Below, in pieces: positions 1 through 7,761 of a stretch of 64,000 nt of DNA (the first letter of the stretch is position 1; each line of letters opens with the position of its first letter). The stretch comes from Paenibacillus sp. UNC451MF (lineage in GTDB: Bacteria; Bacillota; Bacilli; Paenibacillales; NBRC-103111). A program made the position numbers and the translations under genes. The stretch spans positions 1-64,000 of the forward strand of contig NZ_JMLS01000020.1 in the NCBI RefSeq assembly GCF_000686845.1, read 5' to 3'. Under the pieces are notes generated by a model. It was not told the DNA's origin. It ran no database searches and was given only the letters and a program-made list of their open reading frames with translations.

Positions 1-204
1 TAGAATAACCGTTGGTTTTTGTCCAGTGAAGGCTTCAAGATTCCTTAAAAGCTGATGGAAAAGCAGTAATCCCTCATGTGTATGAATGATTGAAAAACTC
101 TTACCGTAGGGCGTTCCTTTGTCTAAGAACGCCTGGCCCTGACTTTCTCCTTTAGCAATATCCAGTCCGACTACAGGATTCATTTCTGCATCACCATCCA
201 TCAT
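1..204 (-). CDS. IS110-family transposase, N-terminal part (cut by window edge)
   Basis: The minus strand reads into the window edge as an open frame starting MMDGDAEMNPVVGLDIAKGE. This is the start of IS110-family DEDD transposases; the first catalytic Asp is the D of GLDIAKGES. Two starts are possible: the ATG at 204 or the one at 183 (MNPVVGLD), which is where many relatives begin. The following residues (KGTPYGKSFSIIHTHEGL) also fit the RuvC-like N-terminal domain. About 68 codons are visible with no stop, so the rest of the gene lies outside the window and completeness cannot be judged. IS110 elements lack classical terminal inverted repeats. The non-coding DNA just upstream (205 to about 360) is where elements of this group carry their guide RNA. 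Confidence 0.85.
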   Translation of the reverse strand, partial: MMDGDAEMNPVVGLDIAKGESQGQAFLDKGTPYGKSFSIIHTHEGLLLFHQLLRNLEAFTGQKPTVIL

Positions 205-596
205 TTTTTTCGCCGGTAGCCCCTAGTCCTTCTTGCAGTGTCATAGCTTCGCTTGTTATTCGAGATCATAGTCTCAACTAGCCTCAAACATGTTTCTACA
301 AGTAGGGGGTGAACAGTTTAGCTGACGAGATCACGGTCCCACGGGCAGTTGCGTTCGACTCCGGCTACCGTTTACTAAACCTCTTAAATGCAAAGGTCAA
401 CCAGTAAAAACTGGCTGATTTCATAATACGAACGGGCAGTTTCGCGCAACATTGTGGTCTGCAAAAAAAAAAATCAGATTCCCCCTTGAACCTTACGTAA
501 CGTAATGATTTATAGTGAACGTAACAGCAGGACAAAACACAGGACAACGGCCAAAAAATCGAACAAGATAAATTCGAAATCGGAGGAGAAACGGAC
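205..596. other. Non-coding stretch: IS110 end with possible bridge-RNA region, then gene-free DNA
   Basis: No convincing gene is present. The first roughly 150 bases lie directly upstream of the IS110 transposase start and are the expected left-end non-coding region of such an element; in the IS110 group (as opposed to IS1111) this region is transcribed as the bridge/seek RNA that pairs with target and donor DNA. I cannot fix the element boundary. From about 400 to 596 the sequence is ordinary, with an A-tract at 464-473, and carries the upstream region of the next gene. Confidence 0.4.
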
Positions 597-1166
597 ATGA
601 GAAAACTCGTATTGTTCATGCATGTGTCGCTGGATGGGTATGCGTCAGATTCGAACGGAGGACTGGATTGGATTCCGTACAACGAGGAATTAGAGAAATA
701 CGCCGAGGAGGTCGTAGCCGAAGTCGGCTCTCCCGTTTACGGACGCACGACGTATCAGATGATGGAGAGCTACTGGCCCACGGTGCTGGATGATCCGAAT
801 GCGTCGAGGCACGGTATGGAGCATGCTAAATGGCTGCAGGATGTTAAGAAGATCGTCATTTCGGGCACGATGGACAAGGCGGAATGGAACAATACAATGC
901 TGATCAAGGACAAAATCGCAGAGGAAATCAAGGCGCTCAAGGAGCAGCCTGGCAAAAATCTCGTTATCTTCGGTAGCCCGGGGGCTGCGAAGACGCTGCT
1001 TGAGCTCGGCCTGATCGACGAGTTCCTACTGACGATTTGTCCAGTCGTCCTGGGCAGCGGAAAATCGGTATTCGACGGCGGCGTCGAGAAAATCAGGCTC
1101 AAGCTGCTGTCCAGCCGAACGCTCAAGTCGGGCATTATCGCGACCCGCTATGAGTTGGAGAAATAG
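597..1166 (+). CDS. Dihydrofolate reductase-like (RibD C-terminal domain) family protein
   Basis: A 189-residue protein beginning MRKLVLFMHVSLDGYAS, the standard opening of single-domain RibD_C/DHFR-like proteins such as the YwjB/YyaP group. The domain spans nearly the whole chain. The N-terminal strand with SLDGYAS, the middle VYGRTTYQMM segment and the C-terminal IFGSPGAAKTLLELGLIDEF and PVVLGSGKSVF blocks are all characteristic of NADPH-dependent reductases of this fold. The exact substrate of these stand-alone proteins is generally unknown; it should not be called a true dihydrofolate reductase. The start is supported by GGAGGAGAAA just upstream. It stands alone and is followed by a strong hairpin. 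Length is normal and no damage is visible. Confidence 0.9.
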   Translation: MRKLVLFMHVSLDGYASDSNGGLDWIPYNEELEKYAEEVVAEVGSPVYGRTTYQMMESYWPTVLDDPNASRHGMEHAKWLQDVKKIVISGTMDKAEWNNTMLIKDKIAEEIKALKEQPGKNLVIFGSPGAAKTLLELGLIDEFLLTICPVVLGSGKSVFDGGVEKIRLKLLSSRTLKSGIIATRYELEK

Positions 1167-1209
1167 TCGCGCTGTACAAGGTGTTCCGCTCTAGCGGGAG
1201 ACGATAGTG

Positions 1210-1255
1210 CAAACAAGGGACAGATCGCCGCGGCAAGGCAGCTGTCCCTTGTTTG
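1210..1255 (+). terminator. Hairpin downstream of the RibD-like gene
   Basis: The arm CAAACAAGGGACAG (1210-1223) and its exact complement CTGTCCCTTGTTTG (1242-1255) form a 14-bp perfect stem with an 18-nt loop, 44 bases after the stop codon. The stem's own distal end is T-rich, but there is no clean T tract after it, so it may be a terminator or simply a stable RNA 3' end. Confidence 0.6.
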
Positions 1256-1551
1256 ATTGAAACGGGCAGGATAAATTAGTTATAAATATTTCCCCCAACC
1301 AAGGTATGGTACAATTTATGGAATGAATTCTATAGGATCAATTGGGGGATTTTTGCATGCATACTCACTTTAGTTTTTATCGGTGCTTTTATGTTTAGTA
1401 GATGGTTTATCAATCAAGTATCAAAATGAATATCTTTGAACATGGCGGTGAGAACATGGGGAAATTAAGAATTTGGGGAACTGATGACGTCGGCCCTTGG
1501 GAAGAAAACCATGAATGCTAAGAAACCGACATAGCTGCTTGGCTTGTGATT

Positions 1552-1574
1552 TGTCGGACGACACAAACATTGTC
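1552..1574 (+). repeat. Transposon-end-like repeat starting TGTCGGACGACACAAA
   Basis: The sequence starts TGTCGGAC and continues GACACAAACATTGTC. Close copies occur at 21569-21590 and, inverted, at 21932-21955. A TGT...ACA terminus followed by spaced ACACAAA units is typical of Tn7/Tn5090/Mu-like transposons, where the repeats bind the DDE transposase. Only one terminus is seen here, so it is probably a solo end or deletion remnant. Confidence 0.45.
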
Positions 1575-1688
1575 CGTTTTTCGACATGTAATCAGGAGAC
1601 ACTCATTTATGACGAAGGTACGGCTAATCGGTCATACGATTCTATGAATTTATAGAATTAACCATATTAAGCCATGAAACTCTCGAAC

Positions 1689-1710
1689 AAAAGAGCTTCA
1701 AGGCTTTTTT
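1689..1710 (+). terminator. Short hairpin with T tract
   Basis: AAAAGAGC (1689-1696), loop TTCAAG, and GCTTTTTT (1703-1710) form an 8-bp stem (one G-U pair) ending in six T. It lies just before the broken copper-binding protein gene. Confidence 0.45.
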
Positions 1711-1719
1711 GCTCTTATA

Positions 1720-1990
1720 TTGCAATTACCCCTACATGAGCAATTTCAACATTGTATCGATGAGTGCATAAAGTGTATGCTTGCATACAATCACTGTCAC
1801 GAAGTTTGCTTGAATGAAGATCGCCTAGCGATGATGAAAGAATGTATCCGCATAGATCGGGAGTGCGTCGACATTTGTGCTTTGCTGCGCAAGTGAAGTC
1901 CAATAACGATTCCTATGCGAAGGAGATTTGCCGGATTTGTACCGACGTTTGTGAAGCATGCGGAAATGAGTGAAAAAAGCATGAGTTTGA
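1720..1990 (+). pseudogene. Broken four-helix-bundle copper-binding (DUF326/YhjQ-like) protein gene
   Basis: From 1720 (a TTG) the frame reads LHEQFQHCIDECIKCMLAY, then NHCHEVCLNEDRLAMMKEC and RIDRECVDICALLRK, which is the Cys-rich helical pattern of DUF326/YhjQ-type proteins that bind copper on rows of cysteines. A TGA stop interrupts it at 1894-1896. The homologous continuation (SNNDSYAKEICRICTDVC, EACGNE) is in another frame and ends in a second TGA at 1971-1973, where relatives have a Cys; KKHEFEK follows as in the family. So there are at least one frameshift and two nonsense changes. No ribosome binding site is evident. Confidence 0.75.
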
Positions 1991-2108
1991 AAAAGCTGCC
2001 CTATCTTCAACTGATTAAAGCCCTCACTAAGCCTAAAAGAGAAGGATGATCTTATTTCAAGCACCAGACACCGAAATTCCCCTATCAACTCTGTAACTCT
2101 TCCGTCAT

Positions 2109-2987
2109 TTACTCTTTGATAGACCCCACAACCATACCTTTAACGAAATATTTCTGCAGGAACGGATACACGACGAGAATCGGCAAGGCACCAATGAAAA
2201 TTTGTGCAGCTTTCACAGTATTATTTGATATGTTTTCCATTTCCCGTCCAATCGAAGATAATTGTGTCGAATCGAGCTGAATCAAAATTGTCTGAAGGAA
2301 GGTAGCCAGCGGATAATCTTGAATGTTATTTAAATAGATTAGCCCGTCGAACCAAGAGTTCCAGTGACCGACCATTTTGAAAAGTGAGAGTGTAGCGATA
2401 GAAGGTAGTGAGAGCGGAATGTAGACAAGCGTCAGTATTTTAAATTGCCCCGCACCATCGATTAACGCTGCTTCTTCAAGCGCTTTCGGGATGCTGCGAA
2501 AGAAGTTGAGCAGCAACACGATTAGCCAAACATCGATGGCTCCTGGGAGTATGAGTGCCCAAAGGGAGTTCATCAGTCCAAGCTTCTGGATGACGATATA
2601 GGTAGGAACTAAACCTCCGCCAAAGAGCAGGGTCACTACAAAAAACCAAGAATACCAAGTGCGACTCCTCATCACCATCGAGTCCTTCGAGAGTGGGTAG
2701 GCGGCCAAAAAAGTAACGATCATCGTGATGAGCGTGCCGATTACCGTCCGTTGCACGGATACCCATAGCGAATGGAGAAAGTTTTCGTTATTCAGTGTCT
2801 TCTTATACGCATCCAGTGTAAAGTCGATCGGGATCAAGCCTACCAGGTTGGCATTCGCCGGTCCGCGGCCGCTGAAAGAAACCGCGAGCGTATGAATGAG
2901 CGGAAGAATGCATATGAAGGCGATAATAGCCAAGAACACATAGTTGCAAATGTTGAAAATCCGGTATGGTAGCGTTTTATGGTACAA
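2109..2987 (-). CDS. ytcP: Carbohydrate ABC transporter permease, YtcP-like
   Basis: A 292-residue inner-membrane protein of the MalG-type (CUT1) permease family. It begins with a transmembrane segment (about 14-35), has the usual extracytoplasmic segment, then five further hydrophobic segments. The cytoplasmic EAA loop that docks on the ATPase is visible as EEAALIDGAGQFKIL near residues 190-205. The ending VKGMVVGSIKE is the typical YtcP C-terminus. It lies 12 bases downstream of the partner permease gene on the same strand, so the pair is co-transcribed. No ATPase gene is present, as is usual for LplABC/YtcQP systems that share an MsmX-like ATPase encoded elsewhere. The likely cargo is an oligosaccharide, which sequence alone cannot define. 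Confidence 0.93.
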   Translation of the reverse strand: MYHKTLPYRIFNICNYVFLAIIAFICILPLIHTLAVSFSGRGPANANLVGLIPIDFTLDAYKKTLNNENFLHSLWVSVQRTVIGTLITMIVTFLAAYPLSKDSMVMRSRTWYSWFFVVTLLFGGGLVPTYIVIQKLGLMNSLWALILPGAIDVWLIVLLLNFFRSIPKALEEAALIDGAGQFKILTLVYIPLSLPSIATLSLFKMVGHWNSWFDGLIYLNNIQDYPLATFLQTILIQLDSTQLSSIGREMENISNNTVKAAQIFIGALPILVVYPFLQKYFVKGMVVGSIKE

Positions 2988-2999
2988 GTCAAAGCCCCC

Positions 3000-3953
3000 T
3001 TAGAAGATCCGGTAATTAGCCATCTTAAGTGCTAGTCGATATACCGATAGAATCAAAATACAGCTCACGATGGATTTGAATAGCCCCATTGCCGTAGCAA
3101 AGCTTAACTTCTGGTTAAGTATACCGACCCGATACACATAAGTATCGATGATATCCCCTTTATCGTACACGAGTGGATTGTATAAGTTATAAATTTGATC
3201 GAAGCCGGCACTGAGGATGCTGCTTAAAGATAATGTAGCACAGACGGTCATGATTGGAACCAGTCCTGGAAGCGTAATATGAACGGTTTGCTTCCAGCGG
3301 GATGCGCCATCAACTTCTGCGGCCTCATAGAGATCAGGATTAATCCCCGATAGGGAGGCAAGATAAATAATGGTGCTAAAGCCAAATTCCTTCCACACCT
3401 CGCTTGTCACGACTGTAAACCTGAACCATTCTCCATCCCCCAGGAAGAAAACGGGAGGCAAACCGAACCAATCTTGGAGCACTCTATTGACAAGTCCTCC
3501 TTCGGGAGATAACAAATCGACCAGGATCGCGCTCAAGATCACCCATGATAAGAAATGGGGAAGGTACACTAGTGTCTGTACGATTCGCTTGAATACCATC
3601 TTGCGAATCTCGTTGAGTAGGAGAGCAAACGCCACAGGAACAAGTATCATGAACCCAATCTTAAGCGAAGCGATGAGCAGTGTGTTCCAGATTACCTGCA
3701 GGCTGTCCGTTCGTTCGAATAACGCTTTAAAATGCTTGAACCCTACCCATTCGGAGCCGGTAATCCCAAGGTATGGCTTAAATTCCTGAAAGGCAATCAC
3801 TACACCGAACATAGGCAAATAATGAAACAACAAGGCAAGGATTACAGCAGGAAGGAGCATCAGATGAAAGGGCCAGGTTTTGCGAAATCGGCGGAGTAGC
3901 GACGTTCGAGTGCCCGTTTGGAGTAAATCCTCCGGGTGCGTAGACGTGTTCAT
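3000..3953 (-). CDS. lplB: Carbohydrate ABC transporter permease, LplB-like
   Basis: This is a MalF-type sugar permease of about 317 residues. The frame stays open upstream to 4025, but the ATG at 3953 (MNTSTHPEDL) is preferred because AGAGGTG sits six bases upstream. A first transmembrane helix (about 30-50, HLMLLPAVILALLFHYLPM) is followed by FGVVIAFQEF and GFKHF, hallmarks of LplB/YteP proteins. The EAA loop reads YEAAEVDGASRWKQTVHITLP. The C-terminus AMGLFKSIVSCILILSV and LALKMANYRIF is family-typical. It is the first gene of the two-permease operon transcribed away from the binding-protein gene at 4187. Confidence 0.93.
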   Translation of the reverse strand: MNTSTHPEDLLQTGTRTSLLRRFRKTWPFHLMLLPAVILALLFHYLPMFGVVIAFQEFKPYLGITGSEWVGFKHFKALFERTDSLQVIWNTLLIASLKIGFMILVPVAFALLLNEIRKMVFKRIVQTLVYLPHFLSWVILSAILVDLLSPEGGLVNRVLQDWFGLPPVFFLGDGEWFRFTVVTSEVWKEFGFSTIIYLASLSGINPDLYEAAEVDGASRWKQTVHITLPGLVPIMTVCATLSLSSILSAGFDQIYNLYNPLVYDKGDIIDTYVYRVGILNQKLSFATAMGLFKSIVSCILILSVYRLALKMANYRIF

Positions 3954-4186
3954 TGGTTCACCTCTTAAGGACTTAATATGATTTGTTAACAGTGTAGCAT
4001 AGGCACACAGACGGCTATATACCATTTTCTTAACACCTGATATTGTTTTGTTAAGGCGAAATGAATGCGGAAACGGGATGTTAATAAAAAAACATATTGA
4101 GTTAACAAAGTGTTATTTTACCCGCCAACATATTCCTTTATGATTTGAATGTAAGCCCAATACAATAGGTTAAGGGGGAACGTACG
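3954..4186. promoter_or_regulatory. Divergent promoter region between permease operon and binding-protein gene
   Basis: This 233-bp AT-rich spacer separates the oppositely oriented transporter genes. A recurring TTGTTAA motif is visible at 3983 and 4048 and in inverted form (GTTAACAA) at 4101, with a related TTAACA near 4031. Spaced recurrences like this could be binding sites for the neighbouring YesN-type regulator, but that is inference; in such an AT-rich spacer some recurrence is expected by chance. Confidence 0.35.
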
Positions 4187-5866
4187 TTGCATCTAACCAA
4201 ACGAAGAATGGCACTAACCGTGCTCACTATTGCCCTGGCAGGGTCCTCGATCGGCTGTACGTCGAGCACTGGCGGCACAACAACAGGAACAGCAGCGCCG
4301 GACAAAGTTCCACTTCAACAGGTCAACGGAAAATTTGATCCGCCTGTAACGATTACAACAGTAAGAGGGGTTCCCGGCCCGGCTACATTCAAGAACGGGG
4401 AAACAATCGACCATAACGTACATACTCGTTGGGCAAAGGAGAAGCTGGGCATTGAGATCAAAAGCTTGTGGTCTGTCGTAAACACGAACAATGCCTATGA
4501 TACGAAGCTGAAGCTAGCGCTTTCCGCTAACGAGCCGATGCCCGATATCGTGCATGCAAGCGGGGAAATGGCGCGGCTCCTGATCGAATCCGGCCGCTTC
4601 CAAGACGCAGGAGCCTTATTTGATAAGTATGCTGTTGAGACGTGGAAGAAAGCGATGGCTGAGAATCCATCCGCCTGGTATGAATTCACCAAAGACGGCA
4701 AGCGGTACGGTATTCCAGGGCTTGATTACGATTTCAATAATGACCCTGTGCTTTGGGTTCGCGACGACTGGATGAAGAAGCTGAACCTAACTGAGCCGAA
4801 AACCATCGATGATTATGAGAAGGTTCTGGATGCTTTTACGAATCAGGATCCGGACGGGGACGGTCAAAAGAACACAGTTGGTCTATCCGTGGGCTTCAAG
4901 AAGGCATATGCCAATCAATTCGGAGTCAGCTGGCTGTTCGGTGCATACGGAGCCATACCGGGGATCTGGATGAAGCAAGCGGATGGTACGTTGGCGTACG
5001 GTTCCGTACAGCCGGGTGTCAAAGAAGGGCTCGCGAAGCTTAAGAGCTGGGTAGCTAAAGGCTACATTCCAAAAGAAGCGCCGGTATGGGATGAAGCGAA
5101 GGCGGGTTCCTTCGTATCCGCAGGCCGGGCAGGCACATTCACCGGTCCGTATTGGTCTGAAGCATGGCCGATGGGCGACTTGACCAAAAATAACCCGCAA
5201 GCGAAGCTTAATACATTCCAGCTGCCGGCAGGTCCAAACGGTAAAGGACTTCATTTTGCCACACAGCCGTATGTAGGTGCCATTTTTATCAATAAAGAGA
5301 TGAAGAACCCGGAAGCTTTCTTTACCTATGGAAACTTCCTGTTCGATAACATCGCCGATCCAAAGGCCGGAAGTGAGTTTGAGAATGGTTGGGCGAAGGG
5401 CTATGACTGGGATATGGTTGACGGCAAGGTGACAACGGATCTGCAAAAGATTCCTGGCGGCGGTGTGCGCGTCTTCTTCTACAGCCTACTGATGACGCAG
5501 GGTCCTCGTATTCCGTCTCAGAACATTACAGCACTGGTCAACCTGGCGAAGAACGGACAGCCGCAAACGCCGTATGAGCGCTATTGGTCGCAGCTTGCCC
5601 CAGCGATCGAGATTCAGTCCTCAAGCAATGTCTGGAATCAGCGAGCCAATCGTCTGATGAACGCGTATACAGGCGGGGCAACAGCAACCATGACGGACAA
5701 AGGCGACTACTTGACCAAGCTCGAAATGGAAACATTCAGTAAAATCGTATTCGGTGACGAACCGATCGAAGCTTACGATAAGTTCATCCAAACCTGGAAA
5801 TCACAAGGTGGCGATGCGATTACCAAGGAAGTAAATGAATGGTATAAGAGTGTCTCCCCAAAATAG
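4187..5866 (+). CDS. Extracellular sugar-binding lipoprotein, YtcQ/LplA-like
   Basis: A 559-residue type-1 extracellular solute-binding protein. It begins with a TTG codon preceded by AAGGGGGAA; an ATG seven codons in is the alternative. The N-terminus has a short basic region, a hydrophobic core and a lipobox ending SSIGC near residue 24, so it should be processed and anchored as a lipoprotein. Family landmarks include the PDIVHASGEMARLLIESG region, the PYWSEAWPMGDLTKNNP segment, and a calcium-loop-like DQDPDGDGQK-type stretch (NQDPDGDGQKN). The length matches the LplA/YtcQ group (about 500-560) and not the shorter binding proteins later in this window. It is divergent from the lplB-ytcP pair and directly upstream of yesM/yesN, forming a complete import-plus-sensing unit. 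Confidence 0.92.
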   Translation: MHLTKRRMALTVLTIALAGSSIGCTSSTGGTTTGTAAPDKVPLQQVNGKFDPPVTITTVRGVPGPATFKNGETIDHNVHTRWAKEKLGIEIKSLWSVVNTNNAYDTKLKLALSANEPMPDIVHASGEMARLLIESGRFQDAGALFDKYAVETWKKAMAENPSAWYEFTKDGKRYGIPGLDYDFNNDPVLWVRDDWMKKLNLTEPKTIDDYEKVLDAFTNQDPDGDGQKNTVGLSVGFKKAYANQFGVSWLFGAYGAIPGIWMKQADGTLAYGSVQPGVKEGLAKLKSWVAKGYIPKEAPVWDEAKAGSFVSAGRAGTFTGPYWSEAWPMGDLTKNNPQAKLNTFQLPAGPNGKGLHFATQPYVGAIFINKEMKNPEAFFTYGNFLFDNIADPKAGSEFENGWAKGYDWDMVDGKVTTDLQKIPGGGVRVFFYSLLMTQGPRIPSQNITALVNLAKNGQPQTPYERYWSQLAPAIEIQSSSNVWNQRANRLMNAYTGGATATMTDKGDYLTKLEMETFSKIVFGDEPIEAYDKFIQTWKSQGGDAITKEVNEWYKSVSPK

Positions 5867-5988
5867 TCCGCTTCAAAAAGGATTTTTCATTACTACTGAG
5901 AAGTTCCCTTTTGCTCAAGAAGGATTTTGGTCCCCCATCGAGAAGGCAATAACCATCAGTCTCTTCATGAGGGGAAAGGTGAGCAGAT

Positions 5989-7761
5989 TTGGATAAGAAG
6001 GTAACTATATTCACAAAGATCGTTGTGATGATTATAGGCTTGTTGGTGCCCGTTATGCTCTTATTTGCTTTGTCCAACCAGACGGCGGTTCGTGTCTTGG
6101 AAGATGAAATGAAAACGAACAATCTGAATAAGCTTCGGTTTCTTTATCAGCAAATGGAGGCGAAAATTGATCAAATCTCAATGAATTCCATAGCGATGTC
6201 GAATGACGCAGCTATACGTGAATTGGAATATCAGCATCGATCAGGCTCCTATTACGAACGAGAGAGGCTTCTCCAGATGATTCTGGATAATATTACGCTT
6301 CAATCCGGGATCAGCGGGTGGATGACGGACATTACCGTCTACTCCCGGCTCACGAAGGATATTATCTCGACCTCTAGCACATCCGTTGATTTGAAAGAGA
6401 ATCTCCTACTCCGTCAAATTGCGAAGGGCTGGAATTATGCAACATTGGATAACGGGAAAGTCGTGAAGCCCGAGTTTGTTTGGTATGCAGTACATCCGAT
6501 TACAGCCTTTGAAGAGCCTTCGGAAGCAAAGCTTATTGTCAAAACATCGTTTTCGCCTTCCTATCTACAGGATCTGCTGGATCAGTACAAGGCGGACGGA
6601 CAGGGGGACCCGTTCTTATATCATCCTGAGCACGGAGTCATTTCTAACCGAACGCTGAACCCGGCCAGCTCGGCCGATTTGATAAGGTATCTTGATGGCC
6701 AGAAGATGGTGAGCTCAAACATTCATTTCACAGTGGAGATGAACGGCAGAACATCACTCGCCAGTTACATGAAGCTGAACAACCTGGGCTGGTATTTGGT
6801 GGACACCGTACCTCTCGAAGATATTTTGACGCCTGTGATCAAGACGCGTAATTTATTCTATGGTTCAACGCTTCTTCTGCTCTTGCTTAGTTTGTTTGCC
6901 TCATACATGCTGTACCGCAATGTGCAGGTTCCAATTCGTGCGCTCGTTCTACACGTACAGCGAATTAAACGCGGGGATTACTCTTCACGGGTCAAGCTTA
7001 ACGGCGGGACAGAGTTCAGCTTTTTAATCGTACGATTTAACGAGATGGCGGAACAAATCCAGGATCTGCTGGAGAAAGTGGTCGCCGAGCAGCTGCGGTC
7101 CCGGGAAGCGGTGCTCAAGCAGCTGCAATCGCAAATTAACCCACATTTCCTTTATAATTGCCTGTTTTATATTAAAAACATGGCGCGGATGGGGGACGAG
7201 GAGTCGGTCGTTGCGATGGCTTTAAACTTAGGAGAATACTTCCGGTATACGACTAGGCTTGGTAACCAGTCATCCACTTTGGAGGAAGAGCTGTCTCTGA
7301 TCGTAAATTATCTGGAAATTCAAAACCTGCGAATGCGAAGAATCGCTTACGAAGTGGCCGTTCCTGAAGAGATGAAAAGTCTTGTAGTTCCGCGCCTTAT
7401 GCTGCAACCGTTGGTCGAGAATGCCATCCTACACGGTATTGAGCCTAAGGATGGCAAGGGAAAGGTGAGCATTACGGGAGAGTCGGACGATGGGGAATAC
7501 CGTTTGATCGTGACCGACGACGGTGTAGGGATGGATCAAGATGGGCTTACCTATATGAAACGAGCCGTAAACCGTTCTGAAAATGAGGACGAGAACGGCA
7601 TCGGCTTTGGACTATGGAATGTGAATCAGCGGGTAAAGCTTATGTACCGTGATGGTTCGGAGTTATTCTTTGCAAACGGGCCAGATGGCGGCTTGAGGGT
7701 GATGATCGTGCTGCGTACGGGAGGGGGGGATTCGCATGTATCAGCTAATGATCGTAGATGA
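5989..7761 (+). CDS. yesM: Sensor histidine kinase, YesM-like
   Basis: A 590-residue membrane sensor kinase. TTG start after AGGGGAAAGGTGAGC. Domains in order: transmembrane helix about 10-30, extracytoplasmic Cache-like sensor about 35-285, second transmembrane helix about 288-309, HAMP 310-365, His_kinase domain with LQSQINPHFLYNCLFYI (phospho-acceptor His386), and a HATPase_c domain with PLVENAILHG, TDDGVGMD and GIGFGLWNVNQR. This is the standard YesM (LytS/HPK8-like) layout. It overlaps the response regulator by 26 bp, so the two are translationally coupled. By analogy with the family it senses the sugar, or the loaded binding protein, outside the cell and controls the adjacent transporter and catabolic genes. 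Confidence 0.93.
   Translation: MDKKVTIFTKIVVMIIGLLVPVMLLFALSNQTAVRVLEDEMKTNNLNKLRFLYQQMEAKIDQISMNSIAMSNDAAIRELEYQHRSGSYYERERLLQMILDNITLQSGISGWMTDITVYSRLTKDIISTSSTSVDLKENLLLRQIAKGWNYATLDNGKVVKPEFVWYAVHPITAFEEPSEAKLIVKTSFSPSYLQDLLDQYKADGQGDPFLYHPEHGVISNRTLNPASSADLIRYLDGQKMVSSNIHFTVEMNGRTSLASYMKLNNLGWYLVDTVPLEDILTPVIKTRNLFYGSTLLLLLLSLFASYMLYRNVQVPIRALVLHVQRIKRGDYSSRVKLNGGTEFSFLIVRFNEMAEQIQDLLEKVVAEQLRSREAVLKQLQSQINPHFLYNCLFYIKNMARMGDEESVVAMALNLGEYFRYTTRLGNQSSTLEEELSLIVNYLEIQNLRMRRIAYEVAVPEEMKSLVVPRLMLQPLVENAILHGIEPKDGKGKVSITGESDDGEYRLIVTDDGVGMDQDGLTYMKRAVNRSENEDENGIGFGLWNVNQRVKLMYRDGSELFFANGPDGGLRVMIVLRTGGGDSHVSANDRR

Larger units (their letters stand above)
1256..1719. other. Gene-poor stretch with short reading-frame remnants and a transposon end
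   Basis: No intact gene. A 13-codon frame MHTHFSFYRCFYV starts at 1358 after GGGGGA. A 21-codon frame beginning MGKLRIWGTDDVGPWEEN lies around 1456-1521; I do not recognise it and it looks truncated. The transposon-end-like repeat begins at 1552, about 30 bases after the second fragment. A 12-codon frame MTKVRLIGHTIL with an AGGAGA site follows near 1610. This arrangement suggests mobile-element insertion and deletion, but the original genes cannot be named. Confidence 0.4.

Noticed and set aside
365-682. Minus-strand frame across the RibD-like gene start
   Set aside because: Low-complexity Cys/Ser/Phe-rich translation overlapping a well-supported gene.
4883-5446. Open frame (187 codons) on the minus strand
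   Set aside because: Antisense to the YtcQ-like gene; no start signal or domain.
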